This document shows, one piece after another, positions 1-7,604 of a DNA stretch of 11,768 nt. Positions within the stretch are counted from its first letter, which is position 1. Each line of letters starts with the position of its first letter. The DNA is taken from positions 1 through 11,768 of the forward strand of contig CAIWHY010000079.1 of assembly GCA_903912585.1 (NCBI GenBank). The letters run 5' to 3'. The notes under the pieces were generated by a model. It did no database searches. It saw only the letters and a program-made list of their open reading frames with translations, and had not been told where the DNA came from. The DNA is from an uncultured Thermoleophilia bacterium (GTDB taxonomy: Bacteria; Actinomycetota; Thermoleophilia; UBA2241). The position numbers and the translations under genes are program-made.

Positions 1-430
1 CCAGCGTCGCCCGCGCCGCCGCCGCCTCGTCCGCGGCGACGCGCGCGCCGATCAGCCGCTCCAGACCGCTTTCGAGCAGCGGCGCGGCCTCGGCTAGCGC
101 GCCGCGCCCATCCTCCGTCAGCGCCGCGGAGACGCCGCGCCGATCTTCCGCACAAGGGCACCGCTCGACCAGGCCGCGCCGTTCGAGCCCGTCGACCAGG
201 CGAGTGACGGCGGTGCGGTTCACGAGCAGGCACTCGCCGATCTCGCTCATGCGCAGTTTTGCATCGGGAGCCCACGAGAGGTTCAGCAGCACGTCCACCT
301 CCGGCAGGGAGAGGCCGAGGCGCGCTTGGGTGTCGGCGTCGAGCGCCGCCTGCAGCGTCTTGCTGGTCCGCACGACGGCGGCGAACAGGACGACAAGGTC
401 GGGGCGCGATGTGAACGTCGATGGGTCCAT
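1..430 (-). CDS. MarR-family transcriptional regulator, partial (C-terminus beyond left edge)
   Basis: Reading the minus strand from an ATG at 428-430 gives an open frame of 143 codons to the window edge. The product is a MarR/SlyA-type winged-helix repressor: an N-terminal dimerisation helix, a helix-turn-helix with recognition helix at about residues 70-87 (VNRTAVTRLVDGLERRGL), and a wing containing the family-typical E-DRRG segment at about 95-100, followed by the start of the C-terminal helix. A GTG at 434-436 is in frame and is an alternative start; neither start has a clear Shine-Dalgarno sequence. It is transcribed divergently from the permease gene, and a perfect 16-bp dyad lies 18-33 bp upstream of the ATG, which suggests autoregulation. 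MarR assignment is firm; the ligand is unknown. Regulation of the permease is inferred from position only. Confidence 0.85.
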   Translation of the reverse strand, partial: MDPSTFTSRPDLVVLFAAVVRTSKTLQAALDADTQARLGLSLPEVDVLLNLSWAPDAKLRMSEIGECLLVNRTAVTRLVDGLERRGLVERCPCAEDRRGVSAALTEDGRGALAEAAPLLESGLERLIGARVAADEAAAARATL

Positions 431-447
431 GGCCACGGTTTTACCCA

Positions 448-463
448 AGTTTCAGATGAAACT
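448..463. promoter_or_regulatory. Perfect inverted repeat, probable MarR operator
   Basis: AGTTTCA-GA-TGAAACT is a perfect 7-bp inverted repeat with a 2-bp spacer, unusually A+T-rich for this DNA. It sits just upstream of the divergent marR-type gene, and a weak minus-strand -10-like TAAAAC (443-438) is adjacent. Size and symmetry fit a MarR dimer operator. The rest of the 431-620 gap shows nothing else I can support. Confidence 0.6.
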
Positions 464-620
464 ATCTCGCCGGGGACGACTCGCGCCGCCCGCGGCGCGG
501 CCGCAGGGGATCGCGGCGCCCCAGCTGCCTCGTCAGAAAGGGCGTCGCCGTGCAGCCGAAGCTGGGTCGCTGCCTGCATCTTGCGTGACGCGCCGAGCCC
601 ACGCGAGCGTGTTCGAACCC

Positions 621-650
621 TTGACAGCACGCCTCCACTCCTACTAAATG
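621..650 (+). promoter_or_regulatory. Sigma-70-like promoter of the APC permease gene
   Basis: A consensus -35 box TTGACA lies at 621-626. It is followed after 15-18 bp by an A+T-rich stretch (TACTAAAT, 642-649) that can serve as the -10; the exact hexamer is ambiguous. Transcription would start near 655-660, leaving a leader of about 45 nt before the GTG at 702. The leader contains a 6-bp hairpin (664-669 with 673-678, loop GGG) just before the ribosome binding site. An in-frame ATG at 648 falls inside the -10 region, which argues against it as the start. Confidence 0.6.
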
Positions 651-701
651 GCTGACATGGAACGCGTCCGGGGGACGCTTCGTCTAACAGGGGGTGTCAT
701 C

Positions 702-2306
702 GTGGCAGACCAGCCGTCCGCTCCACCGCCGGCCCAAGAGATGGATCAAGACACCAAAGATCTCCACGCGATGGGCTACGCGCAGGAACTTGATCGAAGC
801 ATGAGCAAGTTCTCCAACTTCGCGGTGTCCTTCACCATCATCTCGATCCTCTCGGGGTGCCTGACCCTGTACGGCTACGGCCTCCTGCACGGCGGCCCGC
901 CGGTCATGCTCTGGGGCTGGCTGTTCGTCGGCGTGCTCGTGATCTTCGCCGGCATGTCGATGGCCGAGATCTGCTCGTCGTTCCCGACGGCCGGCGGTCT
1001 GTACTACTGGGCCGCCAAGCTGGCGCCCGGCGACAGCGCCCCGATCTGGTCGTGGTTCACCGGCTGGTTCAACCTCCTCGGCCAGGTCGCCGTCACGGCC
1101 GGCATCAGCTTCGGCTGCGCCTTCTCGATCTCGGCGTTCCTCTCGATCTGGACCGGCAACGGGTACTGGCTCTCGCCCGGGCACACCATCGGCATCCTGG
1201 CCATCGTGCTCTTCAGCCAGGGCCTGCTCAACACGTTCGGCGTGCGCCTGGTGGCGCTCCTCAACGACGTCTCCGTGTACTGGCACCTCATCGGGGTCGC
1301 CATCATCTTCATCCTCCTCTTCTGGGCGCCGTCGTCCGGCAGCCACCAGTCCGTCGGGTTCCTGTTCGGCAGCGAAGGATGGAACGCGTTCAAGGGTCTC
1401 TCGGGCTTCTCGCTGCCGCTCTACGTGGTCCTTATCGGTCTTCTGAACGCGCAGTACACCTTCACCGGGTACGACGCCTCGGCTCACGTCTCCGAAGAGA
1501 CGATCCAGGCGCGCATCGCGGCGCCGAAGGGCATCGTCAACTCGATCTGGATCTCGCTGATCGCGGGCTTCATCCTGCTGCTGGCCGTGAGTTTCGCGCT
1601 CCCGCACGCCTTCCCGGTCACCATCAACGGCACGCTGTACAAGGACTACTCGTCGATCGCGACCGACCTCGTGCCGTGGGCGACGATCTTCATCTACGCC
1701 GCCGGCAAGACGATCGGCCTGCTGCTCGTCCTGGTCGTCATCGTGGCGCAGTTCTTCTGCGGCATGTCGTCGATCACCGCGAACTCGCGCATGATCTACG
1801 CGTTCTCGCGCGACGGCGCCGTGCCGTTCTCGAACTACTGGCATCACGTCAACAAGCGCTCCCGCGTCCCCGTCCGCACCGCCTGGTTCGGCGCCGTGGG
1901 GGCGTTCATCCTCGCCTCTCCGTACATGGTCAACACGGCGGCCTACGCCGCGGTGACCTCGATCGCAGTCATCGGTCTCTACATCGCCTATCTCACGCCG
2001 GTGTTCCTGCGCCGCATCAATCCCACGGCGTTCACGCCTGGGCCCTGGGTGCTCAGCAAGACGTGGGGCCCGATCATCGGCTGGATCGCGATCGTCTGGG
2101 TCGTCTTCATCTGCATCGTGCTGATGCTCCCGCAGTACACCCCGATCACGCGCCTCAACTTCAACTACACGCCGATCGCGGTGCTCGCGGTTATCGGCTT
2201 CGCCGGCATCTGGTGGGCGGTCTCGGCCCGCAAGTGGTTCACGGGCCCGAAGGTCCAGGGTACCGCCGCAGAGCTCGCCGAGATCGAGGCCGACCTGTCG
2301 ATCTGA
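702..2306 (+). CDS. APC-superfamily permease, ACT (amino acid/choline transporter) family
   Basis: A 534-aa integral membrane protein with about 12 hydrophobic segments after a hydrophilic N-terminal tail of about 40 residues. Family hallmarks are clear: AEICSSFPTAGGLYYW at about residues 88-103 (after TM2) and FTGYDASAHVSEET at about 254-267, followed by A-APKGI. Both are typical of the ACT branch of the APC superfamily (yeast Hnm1 choline and Uga4 GABA permeases and their bacterial relatives), which are secondary transporters in the cytoplasmic membrane. The start is GTG 702, preceded by AGGGGG at 689-694 with a 7-nt gap; the upstream in-frame ATG at 648 overlaps the promoter. The gene ends in TGA and is followed by a strong terminator, so it is monocistronic. 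Substrate cannot be read from the sequence. A methylated or quaternary amine is possible given the downstream methyltransferase genes, but amino acids or GABA are equally possible. Confidence 0.9.
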   Translation: MADQPSAPPPAQEMDQDTKDLHAMGYAQELDRSMSKFSNFAVSFTIISILSGCLTLYGYGLLHGGPPVMLWGWLFVGVLVIFAGMSMAEICSSFPTAGGLYYWAAKLAPGDSAPIWSWFTGWFNLLGQVAVTAGISFGCAFSISAFLSIWTGNGYWLSPGHTIGILAIVLFSQGLLNTFGVRLVALLNDVSVYWHLIGVAIIFILLFWAPSSGSHQSVGFLFGSEGWNAFKGLSGFSLPLYVVLIGLLNAQYTFTGYDASAHVSEETIQARIAAPKGIVNSIWISLIAGFILLLAVSFALPHAFPVTINGTLYKDYSSIATDLVPWATIFIYAAGKTIGLLLVLVVIVAQFFCGMSSITANSRMIYAFSRDGAVPFSNYWHHVNKRSRVPVRTAWFGAVGAFILASPYMVNTAAYAAVTSIAVIGLYIAYLTPVFLRRINPTAFTPGPWVLSKTWGPIIGWIAIVWVVFICIVLMLPQYTPITRLNFNYTPIAVLAVIGFAGIWWAVSARKWFTGPKVQGTAAELAEIEADLSI

Positions 2307-2341
2307 CAGGCGGTCGCGTTCACGGCTTCGGCCACGAACAC

Positions 2342-2377
2342 GGAAGGGGCGGGGAGCACGTGCTCCCCGCCCCTTTC
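2342..2377. terminator. Bidirectional intrinsic-type terminator
   Basis: A perfect 16-bp inverted repeat (2344-2359 with 2360-2375, centred on CACGTG) extends by a G-U and a G-C pair and is followed on the plus strand by a short T-rich run (TTTCTTC). It lies between the convergent permease and membrane-protein genes and probably ends transcription from both sides. In the minus direction the stem is followed by a shorter, weaker U tract. Confidence 0.85.
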
Positions 2378-2414
2378 TTCGTTTGCCGCCTGTCGCAGCG
2401 GCGCTCGCGGGCGG

Positions 2415-2448
2415 CAGCGCCTCAGGCGGGCGACAGCGCCCCAGGCGG
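2415..2448. repeat. Two-copy direct repeat, 15 bp, period 19
   Basis: CAGCGCCTCAGGCGG (2415-2429) recurs as CAGCGCCCCAGGCGG (2434-2448), 14 of 15 bases identical. Each copy can form a small CGCC/GGCG hairpin. It lies just past the stop codon of the minus-strand membrane-protein gene. Function unknown; it may be plain GC-rich intergenic repeat. Confidence 0.5.
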
Positions 2449-2451
2449 CCG

Positions 2452-3048
2452 TCAGGCAGCGACGATGGCGCCCTCCTCCCCGCCGGCCTCGAAGTACGCG
2501 GCGGCGGTCAGCGCGATCACGAACGGCGTGGCGAGCAGCGCCAGCAGCCCGTTGGCGACCGAGCCAATGACGATGGTGATGATGACCAGAGCCAGGTGCT
2601 GCCAGAAGCCGCGCTCGAGCACCATGTCCTTGCTCGCCTTCATGGCGTCGCCGAGACCCATGCGGCGGTCGACCATGAGCGGGAAGACGTAGAGCCAGAT
2701 CGTCGCCAGCAGCACCCCGCCCACGATGGTGATCGACGCGAGGCCGATCAGGATGCCGAGCACCAGCGCGGCGGCGAAGAACGACCAGAAGCGGTCCATC
2801 TGGCCGAACACGTCGCCGACTTCGGCCGTCTTTCCATCCCTGACGCGGTGCGCGACCATGCCGTACAGGCCAGCGAACAACGGCCCCACGAGGATGCCGA
2901 GCGTGAGCACGCTGAGCACGACGGCTACGATGCCGCCGACGATCAGCGCGCCGATGTCCTTGACGAACAGGTCCCAGCCGCGCTTGAAGACGCGGCCGAT
3001 ATCCAGGCCGGCCTGCGGCACGTTCTGCGTGACGACGACGGCGCTCAT
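2452..3048 (-). CDS. Small integral membrane protein of unknown function
   Basis: A 198-aa protein. After a short N-terminal amphipathic segment (residues 15-32, RVFKRGWDLFVKDIGALI) there are three long hydrophobic regions, about 33-65, 90-125 and 148-190, each long enough for one or two membrane spans. The soluble linker after the first contains D-GKTAEVGDVFGQMDRFW. The layout (amphipathic start, Gly/Leu-rich spans, a LPLMVDRR-like turn, then an 'A-KAS' helix) resembles bacterial YciC/DUF975-type membrane proteins, but I do not assign a family firmly. The ATG at 3046-3048 is preceded by a strong GAGGAGGAG on the minus strand, which fixes the start. It is transcribed towards the permease, sharing the terminator at 2342-2377, and divergently from the MarR-ABC operon. 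No function is evident. Confidence 0.85.
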   Translation of the reverse strand: MSAVVVTQNVPQAGLDIGRVFKRGWDLFVKDIGALIVGGIVAVVLSVLTLGILVGPLFAGLYGMVAHRVRDGKTAEVGDVFGQMDRFWSFFAAALVLGILIGLASITIVGGVLLATIWLYVFPLMVDRRMGLGDAMKASKDMVLERGFWQHLALVIITIVIGSVANGLLALLATPFVIALTAAAYFEAGGEEGAIVAA

Positions 3049-3164
3049 TGCTCCTCCTCGGTTGCGGTTTGGTCTCTGGAGGAAGCCTAGCCATGCGACC
3101 GCGCCGGGTCGCCCCCCCGGCGAAGCAGTGCGGGTCAACTCGAGGGGCATCTTTGCAGGGGCGT

Positions 3165-3226
3165 GCGGCCCCCGCCGGGGGTAGGGCCGCGCGCCAGGCG
3201 GGAGAGGCGCGCGGCCAGGCGGGAGA
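3165..3226. repeat. GC-rich intergenic hairpin and 12-bp direct repeat
   Basis: In the gap between divergent genes, GCGGCCC (3165-3171) pairs with GGGCCGC (3184-3190). It is followed by two perfect copies of CCAGGCGGGAGA (3194-3205 and 3215-3226, period 21). The CCAGGCGG core also occurs at 2442-2449, beyond the other end of the membrane-protein gene. The role is unknown; regulatory sites or simple GC-rich repeats are both possible. Confidence 0.45.
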
Positions 3227-3252
3227 CGAGCGCGACACCGCGCGGCCACGGT

Positions 3253-3281
3253 TTGGCCGGCAACGATTAGCGTGCTAACAT
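3253..3281 (+). promoter_or_regulatory. Promoter with overlapping MarR-type operator for the MarR-ABC operon
   Basis: TTGGCC (3253-3258) and TAACAT (3276-3281) form a -35/-10 pair with a 17-bp spacer, and the -10 is extended by TG at 3273-3274. The -10 is overlapped by the dyad TTAGC-GT-GCTAA (3267-3278), the size and type of site bound by MarR dimers. Binding there would block RNA polymerase, so the downstream MarR protein very likely represses its own operon. Transcription would begin near 3288, about 35 nt before the proposed start codon. Confidence 0.7.
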
Positions 3282-3322
3282 TCGCTCGCTCGTCGCTCCG
3301 CCCCTCTCCCGCGAGGTACGCG

Positions 3323-3829
3323 TTGGTCAAGGCCGCACCCGAGTTCAAGATGACCGTACCGGATCTCCAGGGCGTCGACGACCTCTCGGCGCAGGTCTTC
3401 CGCGCCTTCCTCGGCACGGCGCGCATGCACATGCAGCTGATGATGCGCACGATGGCCGAGAGCGGCACGCACCCCGGCCAGGCGATGTGCCTGCGGCTGC
3501 TCAGCGTGAACGACGGCATCTCCCAGCGGGACCTGGCCGACGTGCTGAACGTGGCGCGCCCCACCGTGACCAGGATGCTGCAGGGCATGGAGAAGGCGGG
3601 CCTCGTCGAACGCCGCGCGGACGAAGCCGATCAGCGGCTCACGCGCGTCTTCTTGACGGGCGCCGGTCGCGACGCGGAGAGGCAGATGGGCGTCGCGGCG
3701 GCCGAGTACGTCAACGCCACGATCGCGACGCTGCCCGAGGACGACCGGCGCGAGCTCGCGCGCCTCCTCGACGAGCTCGGCGCCTGCATCACCGCAGCCT
3801 CGGAGAAGCAGCAGGAGGCGCGCCAGTGA
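3323..3829 (+). CDS. MarR-family transcriptional regulator of the ABC exporter operon
   Basis: A 168-aa winged-helix regulator: N-terminal dimerisation helices at about residues 20-50, HTH with recognition helix at about 77-91 (NVARPTVTRMLQGMEKA), a wing at about 95-112 containing RRADEADQRLTRVFLT, and a C-terminal helix. The start chosen is TTG 3323, with GAGG at 3313-3316 six bases upstream. ATG 3350 is the alternative (159 aa) but lacks a good ribosome binding site, and the in-frame GTG at 3272 lies inside the promoter. The stop overlaps the start of the first ABC gene by 4 bp (GTGA), so the two are translationally coupled. MarR plus paired half-ABC exporters is a common multidrug-efflux arrangement in which the regulator senses the exported compound. 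The inducer is unknown. Confidence 0.92.
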   Translation: MVKAAPEFKMTVPDLQGVDDLSAQVFRAFLGTARMHMQLMMRTMAESGTHPGQAMCLRLLSVNDGISQRDLADVLNVARPTVTRMLQGMEKAGLVERRADEADQRLTRVFLTGAGRDAERQMGVAAAEYVNATIATLPEDDRRELARLLDELGACITAASEKQQEARQ

Positions 3830-5559
3830 TCCGCCTGCTCAGGAGCGGCCTGCGCCCCTACCGCTGGCAGATCGGCCTGGTGCTCCTGCTGGTGCTCATC
3901 CAGGTCGTCGCCAACCTGTATCTGCCCACACTGAACGCCGACATCATCAACAACGGCGTCGTCACCGGCGACACGGCCTACATCCTCAAGGTCGGCGCCA
4001 TCATGCTCGGCGTCACGCTCATCTACGTGCTCGCGTCCATCGCCGCTGTCTACTGGGGCTCGAAGACCTCGATGGCCCTCGGCCGCGACACGCGCGGCTC
4101 CCTGTTCCGCCGCATCCAGGGCTTCTCGCAGGCCGAGGTCAACAAGTTCGGCCCGCCTTCACTCATCACGCGCACCACCAACGACGTGCAGCAGGTACAG
4201 ATGGTGGTGCTGATGATGCTGAACGTCGTCGTGGCGGCGCCGATCACGGCCATCGGCGGCATCATCATGGCGCTGCGCCTCGACGTGCCGCTCTCCGCCG
4301 TGATCCTCGTCGCGATCCCCGTCATGGGCGCCGTCATCGGCCTCGTGATGACCAGAGCCATCCCGCTGTTCATGTCGATGCAGAAGAAGATCGACCGCAT
4401 CAACCAGGTCACGCGCGAGTTCCTCAGCGGCGTGCGCGTCATCCGCGCCTTCGACCGCACCGTGTACGAGGAGGAGCGCTTCGACGTTGCCAACCTCGAC
4501 CTCACGACGACGACGCTCAAGGTCGGGCGCTTGTTCGCGGTCATGTTCCCGGCCATCACGATCATCCTGAACCTCTCGACGGTCGCGATCATGTGGTTCG
4601 GCGCCAAGCAGATCGCCGACGGCAGCATGCCCATCGGCGACCTCACCGCCTTCCTCTCCTACATCATCCAGATCCTGTTCGCGGTGCTCATGGCCACCAT
4701 CATGTTCGTCATGGTCCCGCGCGCCGCGGTCTCGGCCCAGCGCATCATGGAGGTGCTGGACACGCAGCCCACGATCGTCGACCCCGAGCAGCCCAGGAAG
4801 GACGTGGCCAAGGCCGGCATCGTGGAGTTCCGCGACGTGGAGTTCCGCTATCCGGGGGCCGAAGAACCGGTGCTCAGCGGCATCAGCTTCACGGCGCGGC
4901 CGGGACAGACGACCGCGATCGTGGGCAGCACCGGCTGCGGCAAGACGACGCTCATCAGTCTCATCCCGCGCTTCTACGAGGTCACCGGCGGCAGTGTGCT
5001 CGTGGACGAAGTGGACGTACGCGAGCTGGCGCAGCAGGACCTGTGGAGCCGCATCGGCCTCGTGCCCCAGAAATCGTTCCTCTTCAGCGGCAGCGTGGCC
5101 GACAACCTGCGCCACGGCGACCAGGAGGCTGCCGACGAGCAGCTCTGGCGCTACCTCGAGATCGCCCAAGGACGCGAGTTCGTCGAGGAGATGCCCGAGC
5201 AGCTCGCGGCGCCCGTCTCCCAGGGCGGCGCCAACGTCTCCGGCGGGCAGCGCCAGCGCCTCGCCATCGCCAGGGCGCTGGCCAAGCAGGCCAATATCCA
5301 GATCTACGACGACAGCTTCTCGGCGCTCGACTTCACGACCGACGCCAAGCTCCGCGCGGCGCTGCGCAAGCAGACCGCGGACGCGACGGTGATCATCGTC
5401 GCCCAGCGTGTCGGCACGATCATGCACGCCGACCAGATCATCGTGCTCGACGACGACGGCACGATCGCCGGCATCGGCACGCACGGCGACCTGCTCGAGA
5501 CGAGCGAGACCTACCGCGAGATCGTCACCTCGCAGCTCGGCGTGGAGGGTGCGGCGTGA
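3826..5559 (+). CDS. ABC exporter half-transporter with degenerate ATPase site (heterodimer subunit A)
   Basis: A 577-aa fused exporter. An ABC type-1 transmembrane domain of about six helices occupies residues 1-310 and the nucleotide-binding domain about 335-577. Walker A is GSTGCGKT (367-374) and the signature is SGGQ (472-475). Two catalytic positions are altered: the residue after the Walker B aspartate is Asp496 (QIYDDSFSALD) instead of Glu, and the switch histidine is Gln527 (AQRV). This is the pattern of the degenerate partner in heterodimeric exporters such as TM287/288, BmrCD and LmrCD, so this subunit probably binds ATP but hydrolyses poorly at its own site. The start is GTG 3826, overlapping the marR stop, with AGGAGG seven bases upstream. 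It probably pairs with the next gene product in the cytoplasmic membrane to export drugs, lipids or peptides; the substrate is unknown. Confidence 0.93.
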   Translation: MIRLLRSGLRPYRWQIGLVLLLVLIQVVANLYLPTLNADIINNGVVTGDTAYILKVGAIMLGVTLIYVLASIAAVYWGSKTSMALGRDTRGSLFRRIQGFSQAEVNKFGPPSLITRTTNDVQQVQMVVLMMLNVVVAAPITAIGGIIMALRLDVPLSAVILVAIPVMGAVIGLVMTRAIPLFMSMQKKIDRINQVTREFLSGVRVIRAFDRTVYEEERFDVANLDLTTTTLKVGRLFAVMFPAITIILNLSTVAIMWFGAKQIADGSMPIGDLTAFLSYIIQILFAVLMATIMFVMVPRAAVSAQRIMEVLDTQPTIVDPEQPRKDVAKAGIVEFRDVEFRYPGAEEPVLSGISFTARPGQTTAIVGSTGCGKTTLISLIPRFYEVTGGSVLVDEVDVRELAQQDLWSRIGLVPQKSFLFSGSVADNLRHGDQEAADEQLWRYLEIAQGREFVEEMPEQLAAPVSQGGANVSGGQRQRLAIARALAKQANIQIYDDSFSALDFTTDAKLRAALRKQTADATVIIVAQRVGTIMHADQIIVLDDDGTIAGIGTHGDLLETSETYREIVTSQLGVEGAA

Positions 5560-7559
5560 GTGCCGCCGAGAACAAGGCGCCGCAGCCCGCTTCCGGCTCC
5601 ACGCCGCCGCCGCGCCCGCGCGGCCCGCAGGGCCCCGGCCCGGGCGGCCCGGGTGGGCACGCCCTGGTGGCGCCGACGGCCAAGGCCAAGGACCTCCGCG
5701 GCTCGCTGCGCCGGCTCGCCGGCCAGCTCAGGCCCGAACGCGCGCTCCTCATCACCGTCGTCCTGCTGGCCGTGGTCAGCGTGGCCTTCGCGGTCGTGGG
5801 ACCCAAGATCCTGGGGCACGCCACCAACATCATCTTCGATGGGGTCGTCAGCAAGCAGATCCCGGCCGGCGTGACCAAGGCGCAAGCCATCGCCGGCCTG
5901 CGCGCCAAGGGTCAGGGCCGCATCGCCGACATGATCTCCGGCATGGCCCTGCATCCCGGCCACGGCATCGACTTCAACGCCCTGGCGCGCACGTTGCTCC
6001 TGCTCATCGGCGTGTACGTGCTCAGCGCCCTCTTCGGCTGGCTGCAGGCGTACCTCATGGCCGGCGTGGCGCAGCGCACCATCTACCGCCTCCGACAGAA
6101 GGCGGACGAGAAGCTCGCGCGCCTGCCGCTCAAGTACTTCGACGACCATCCGCGCGGCGACGTCCTCAGCCGCATGACCAACGACATCGACAACATCTCG
6201 CAGTCGTTGCAGCAGAGCATGACGCAGATCATCACGTCGACGCTCACGATCGTCGGCGTCCTCATCATGATGCTCACCATCAGCTGGCTTCTGGCGCTGA
6301 TCTCGGTGCTGGTCGTGCCGGTCTCGGTGGTCGTCACGATGTTCATCGCCAAGCGCTCGCAGAAGCAGTTCGCGGCACAGTGGGAGACCACCGGCGACCT
6401 CAACGGCCACGTGGAGGAGATGTTCACCGGCCACAACGTGGTCAAGGTGTTCGGCCGCCAGCAGACCGCCATCGACACGTTCGACGAGCAGAACGACAAG
6501 CTCTACCAGGCTAGCTTCAAGGCCCAGTTCATCTCGGGGATCATCATGCCGGTCATGAACTTCGTCATGAACCTCAACTACGTCGCCATCGCCGTCATCG
6601 GCGGGGTGATGGTCGCCAGTGGCCGCATGTCGCTCGGCGACGTCCAGGCCTTCATCCAGTACTCGCGCCAGTTCACGATGCCGATCACCCAGGTGGCCAG
6701 CATCATGAACGTCCTGCAGAGCACCGCGGCGTCGGCAGAGCGCGTCTTCGAGCTCCTCGACGAGCCCGAAGAAGAGCCCGACGCCGCCGAATGCGTCGTG
6801 TTCGAGCGCACGCGCGGCCACATCGAGCTCGAGGACGTGTCGTTCCGCTACGTGCCCGACACGCCGCTCATCAGCGGCCTCACGCTCGACGTGAAGCCGG
6901 GCGAGACGGTCGCCATCGTCGGACCGACCGGCGCCGGCAAGACCACCCTCGTCAACCTGCTCCTGCGCTTCTACGACATCGACGAGGGCCGCATCCTCGT
7001 CGACGGGGTGGAGTCCAGGGACATCAGCCGCAGCGACCTGCGGCGCCTGTTCGGGATGGTGCTGCAGGACACGTGGCTGTTCAGCGGCACCATCCGCGAG
7101 AACGTCGCCTACGGGCGCGAGGGCGCGACCGAGGACGAGATCCGGGCCGCCGCCAAGGCGGCGCGCGTCGACCACTTCGTGCGCGCCCTGCCGGACGGCT
7201 ACGACACGCTGCTCGACGACGACGCCACCAACGTCTCCCAGGGCGAGCGCCAGCTGCTCACCATCGCCCGGGCGCTCCTCGCCGACCCCGACATCCTCAT
7301 CCTCGACGAGGCGACGAGCTCGGTGGACACGCGCACCGAGGTGCTGATCCAGCAGGCGATGGCCGAGCTTATGAAGGACCGCACGAGCTTCGTCATCGCG
7401 CACCGGCTCTCGACCATCCGCGGCGCCGACATCATCCTCGTGATGGACAAAGGCGCCATCGTCGAACAGGGTTCCCACCAGGAGCTCATGGACGCGCGCG
7501 GCTTCTACTACAGGTTGTACGCGAGCCAGTTCGAGGAGGCGCTCGACGAAGCGTCGTGA
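5556..7559 (+). CDS. ABC exporter half-transporter with canonical ATPase site (heterodimer subunit B)
   Basis: A 667-aa fused exporter. It begins with a cytosolic Pro/Gly-rich tail (residues 10-36), then the transmembrane domain, in which TM1 and TM2 are separated by an enlarged outward loop (about residues 92-145) rich in K/G/A. The nucleotide-binding domain follows at about 420-667. Walker A is GPTGAGKT (456-463), the signature is the variant SQGE (561-564), Walker B with catalytic Glu585 reads LILDEATSSVD, and the switch histidine is His616 (IAHRLSTI). All catalytic residues are present, complementing the degenerate subunit encoded just upstream. The start is GTG 5556, overlapping the previous stop by 4 bp, with GGAGG seven bases upstream, so the pair is made in equal amounts. 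The exporter role is firm; the substrate is not known. Confidence 0.93.
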   Translation: MSAAENKAPQPASGSTPPPRPRGPQGPGPGGPGGHALVAPTAKAKDLRGSLRRLAGQLRPERALLITVVLLAVVSVAFAVVGPKILGHATNIIFDGVVSKQIPAGVTKAQAIAGLRAKGQGRIADMISGMALHPGHGIDFNALARTLLLLIGVYVLSALFGWLQAYLMAGVAQRTIYRLRQKADEKLARLPLKYFDDHPRGDVLSRMTNDIDNISQSLQQSMTQIITSTLTIVGVLIMMLTISWLLALISVLVVPVSVVVTMFIAKRSQKQFAAQWETTGDLNGHVEEMFTGHNVVKVFGRQQTAIDTFDEQNDKLYQASFKAQFISGIIMPVMNFVMNLNYVAIAVIGGVMVASGRMSLGDVQAFIQYSRQFTMPITQVASIMNVLQSTAASAERVFELLDEPEEEPDAAECVVFERTRGHIELEDVSFRYVPDTPLISGLTLDVKPGETVAIVGPTGAGKTTLVNLLLRFYDIDEGRILVDGVESRDISRSDLRRLFGMVLQDTWLFSGTIRENVAYGREGATEDEIRAAAKAARVDHFVRALPDGYDTLLDDDATNVSQGERQLLTIARALLADPDILILDEATSSVDTRTEVLIQQAMAELMKDRTSFVIAHRLSTIRGADIILVMDKGAIVEQGSHQELMDARGFYYRLYASQFEEALDEAS

Positions 7560-7604
7560 GGCGCGGGTCGAGGTCCGAGGAGTCGTCGCGAGAAGGAGGT
7601 GCCG

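Noticed and set aside
204..655. Plus-strand open frames before the permease
   Set aside because: They are antisense to the MarR-type gene and run through the permease promoter. The protein content is Arg/Ala/Ser-rich with no domain.
857..2692. A plus-strand 611-codon frame overlapping the permease, and one at 4593-5555
   Set aside because: These are Arg/His/Pro-rich frame-shifted readings of the permease and ABC genes with no recognisable domains. In the second, only the part from 5556 onward is real.
3049..3588. Upstream extension of the minus-strand membrane protein to 3588
   Set aside because: The extension runs antisense through the MarR gene and its promoter. ATG 3048 has a strong Shine-Dalgarno sequence and starts the plausible membrane protein.
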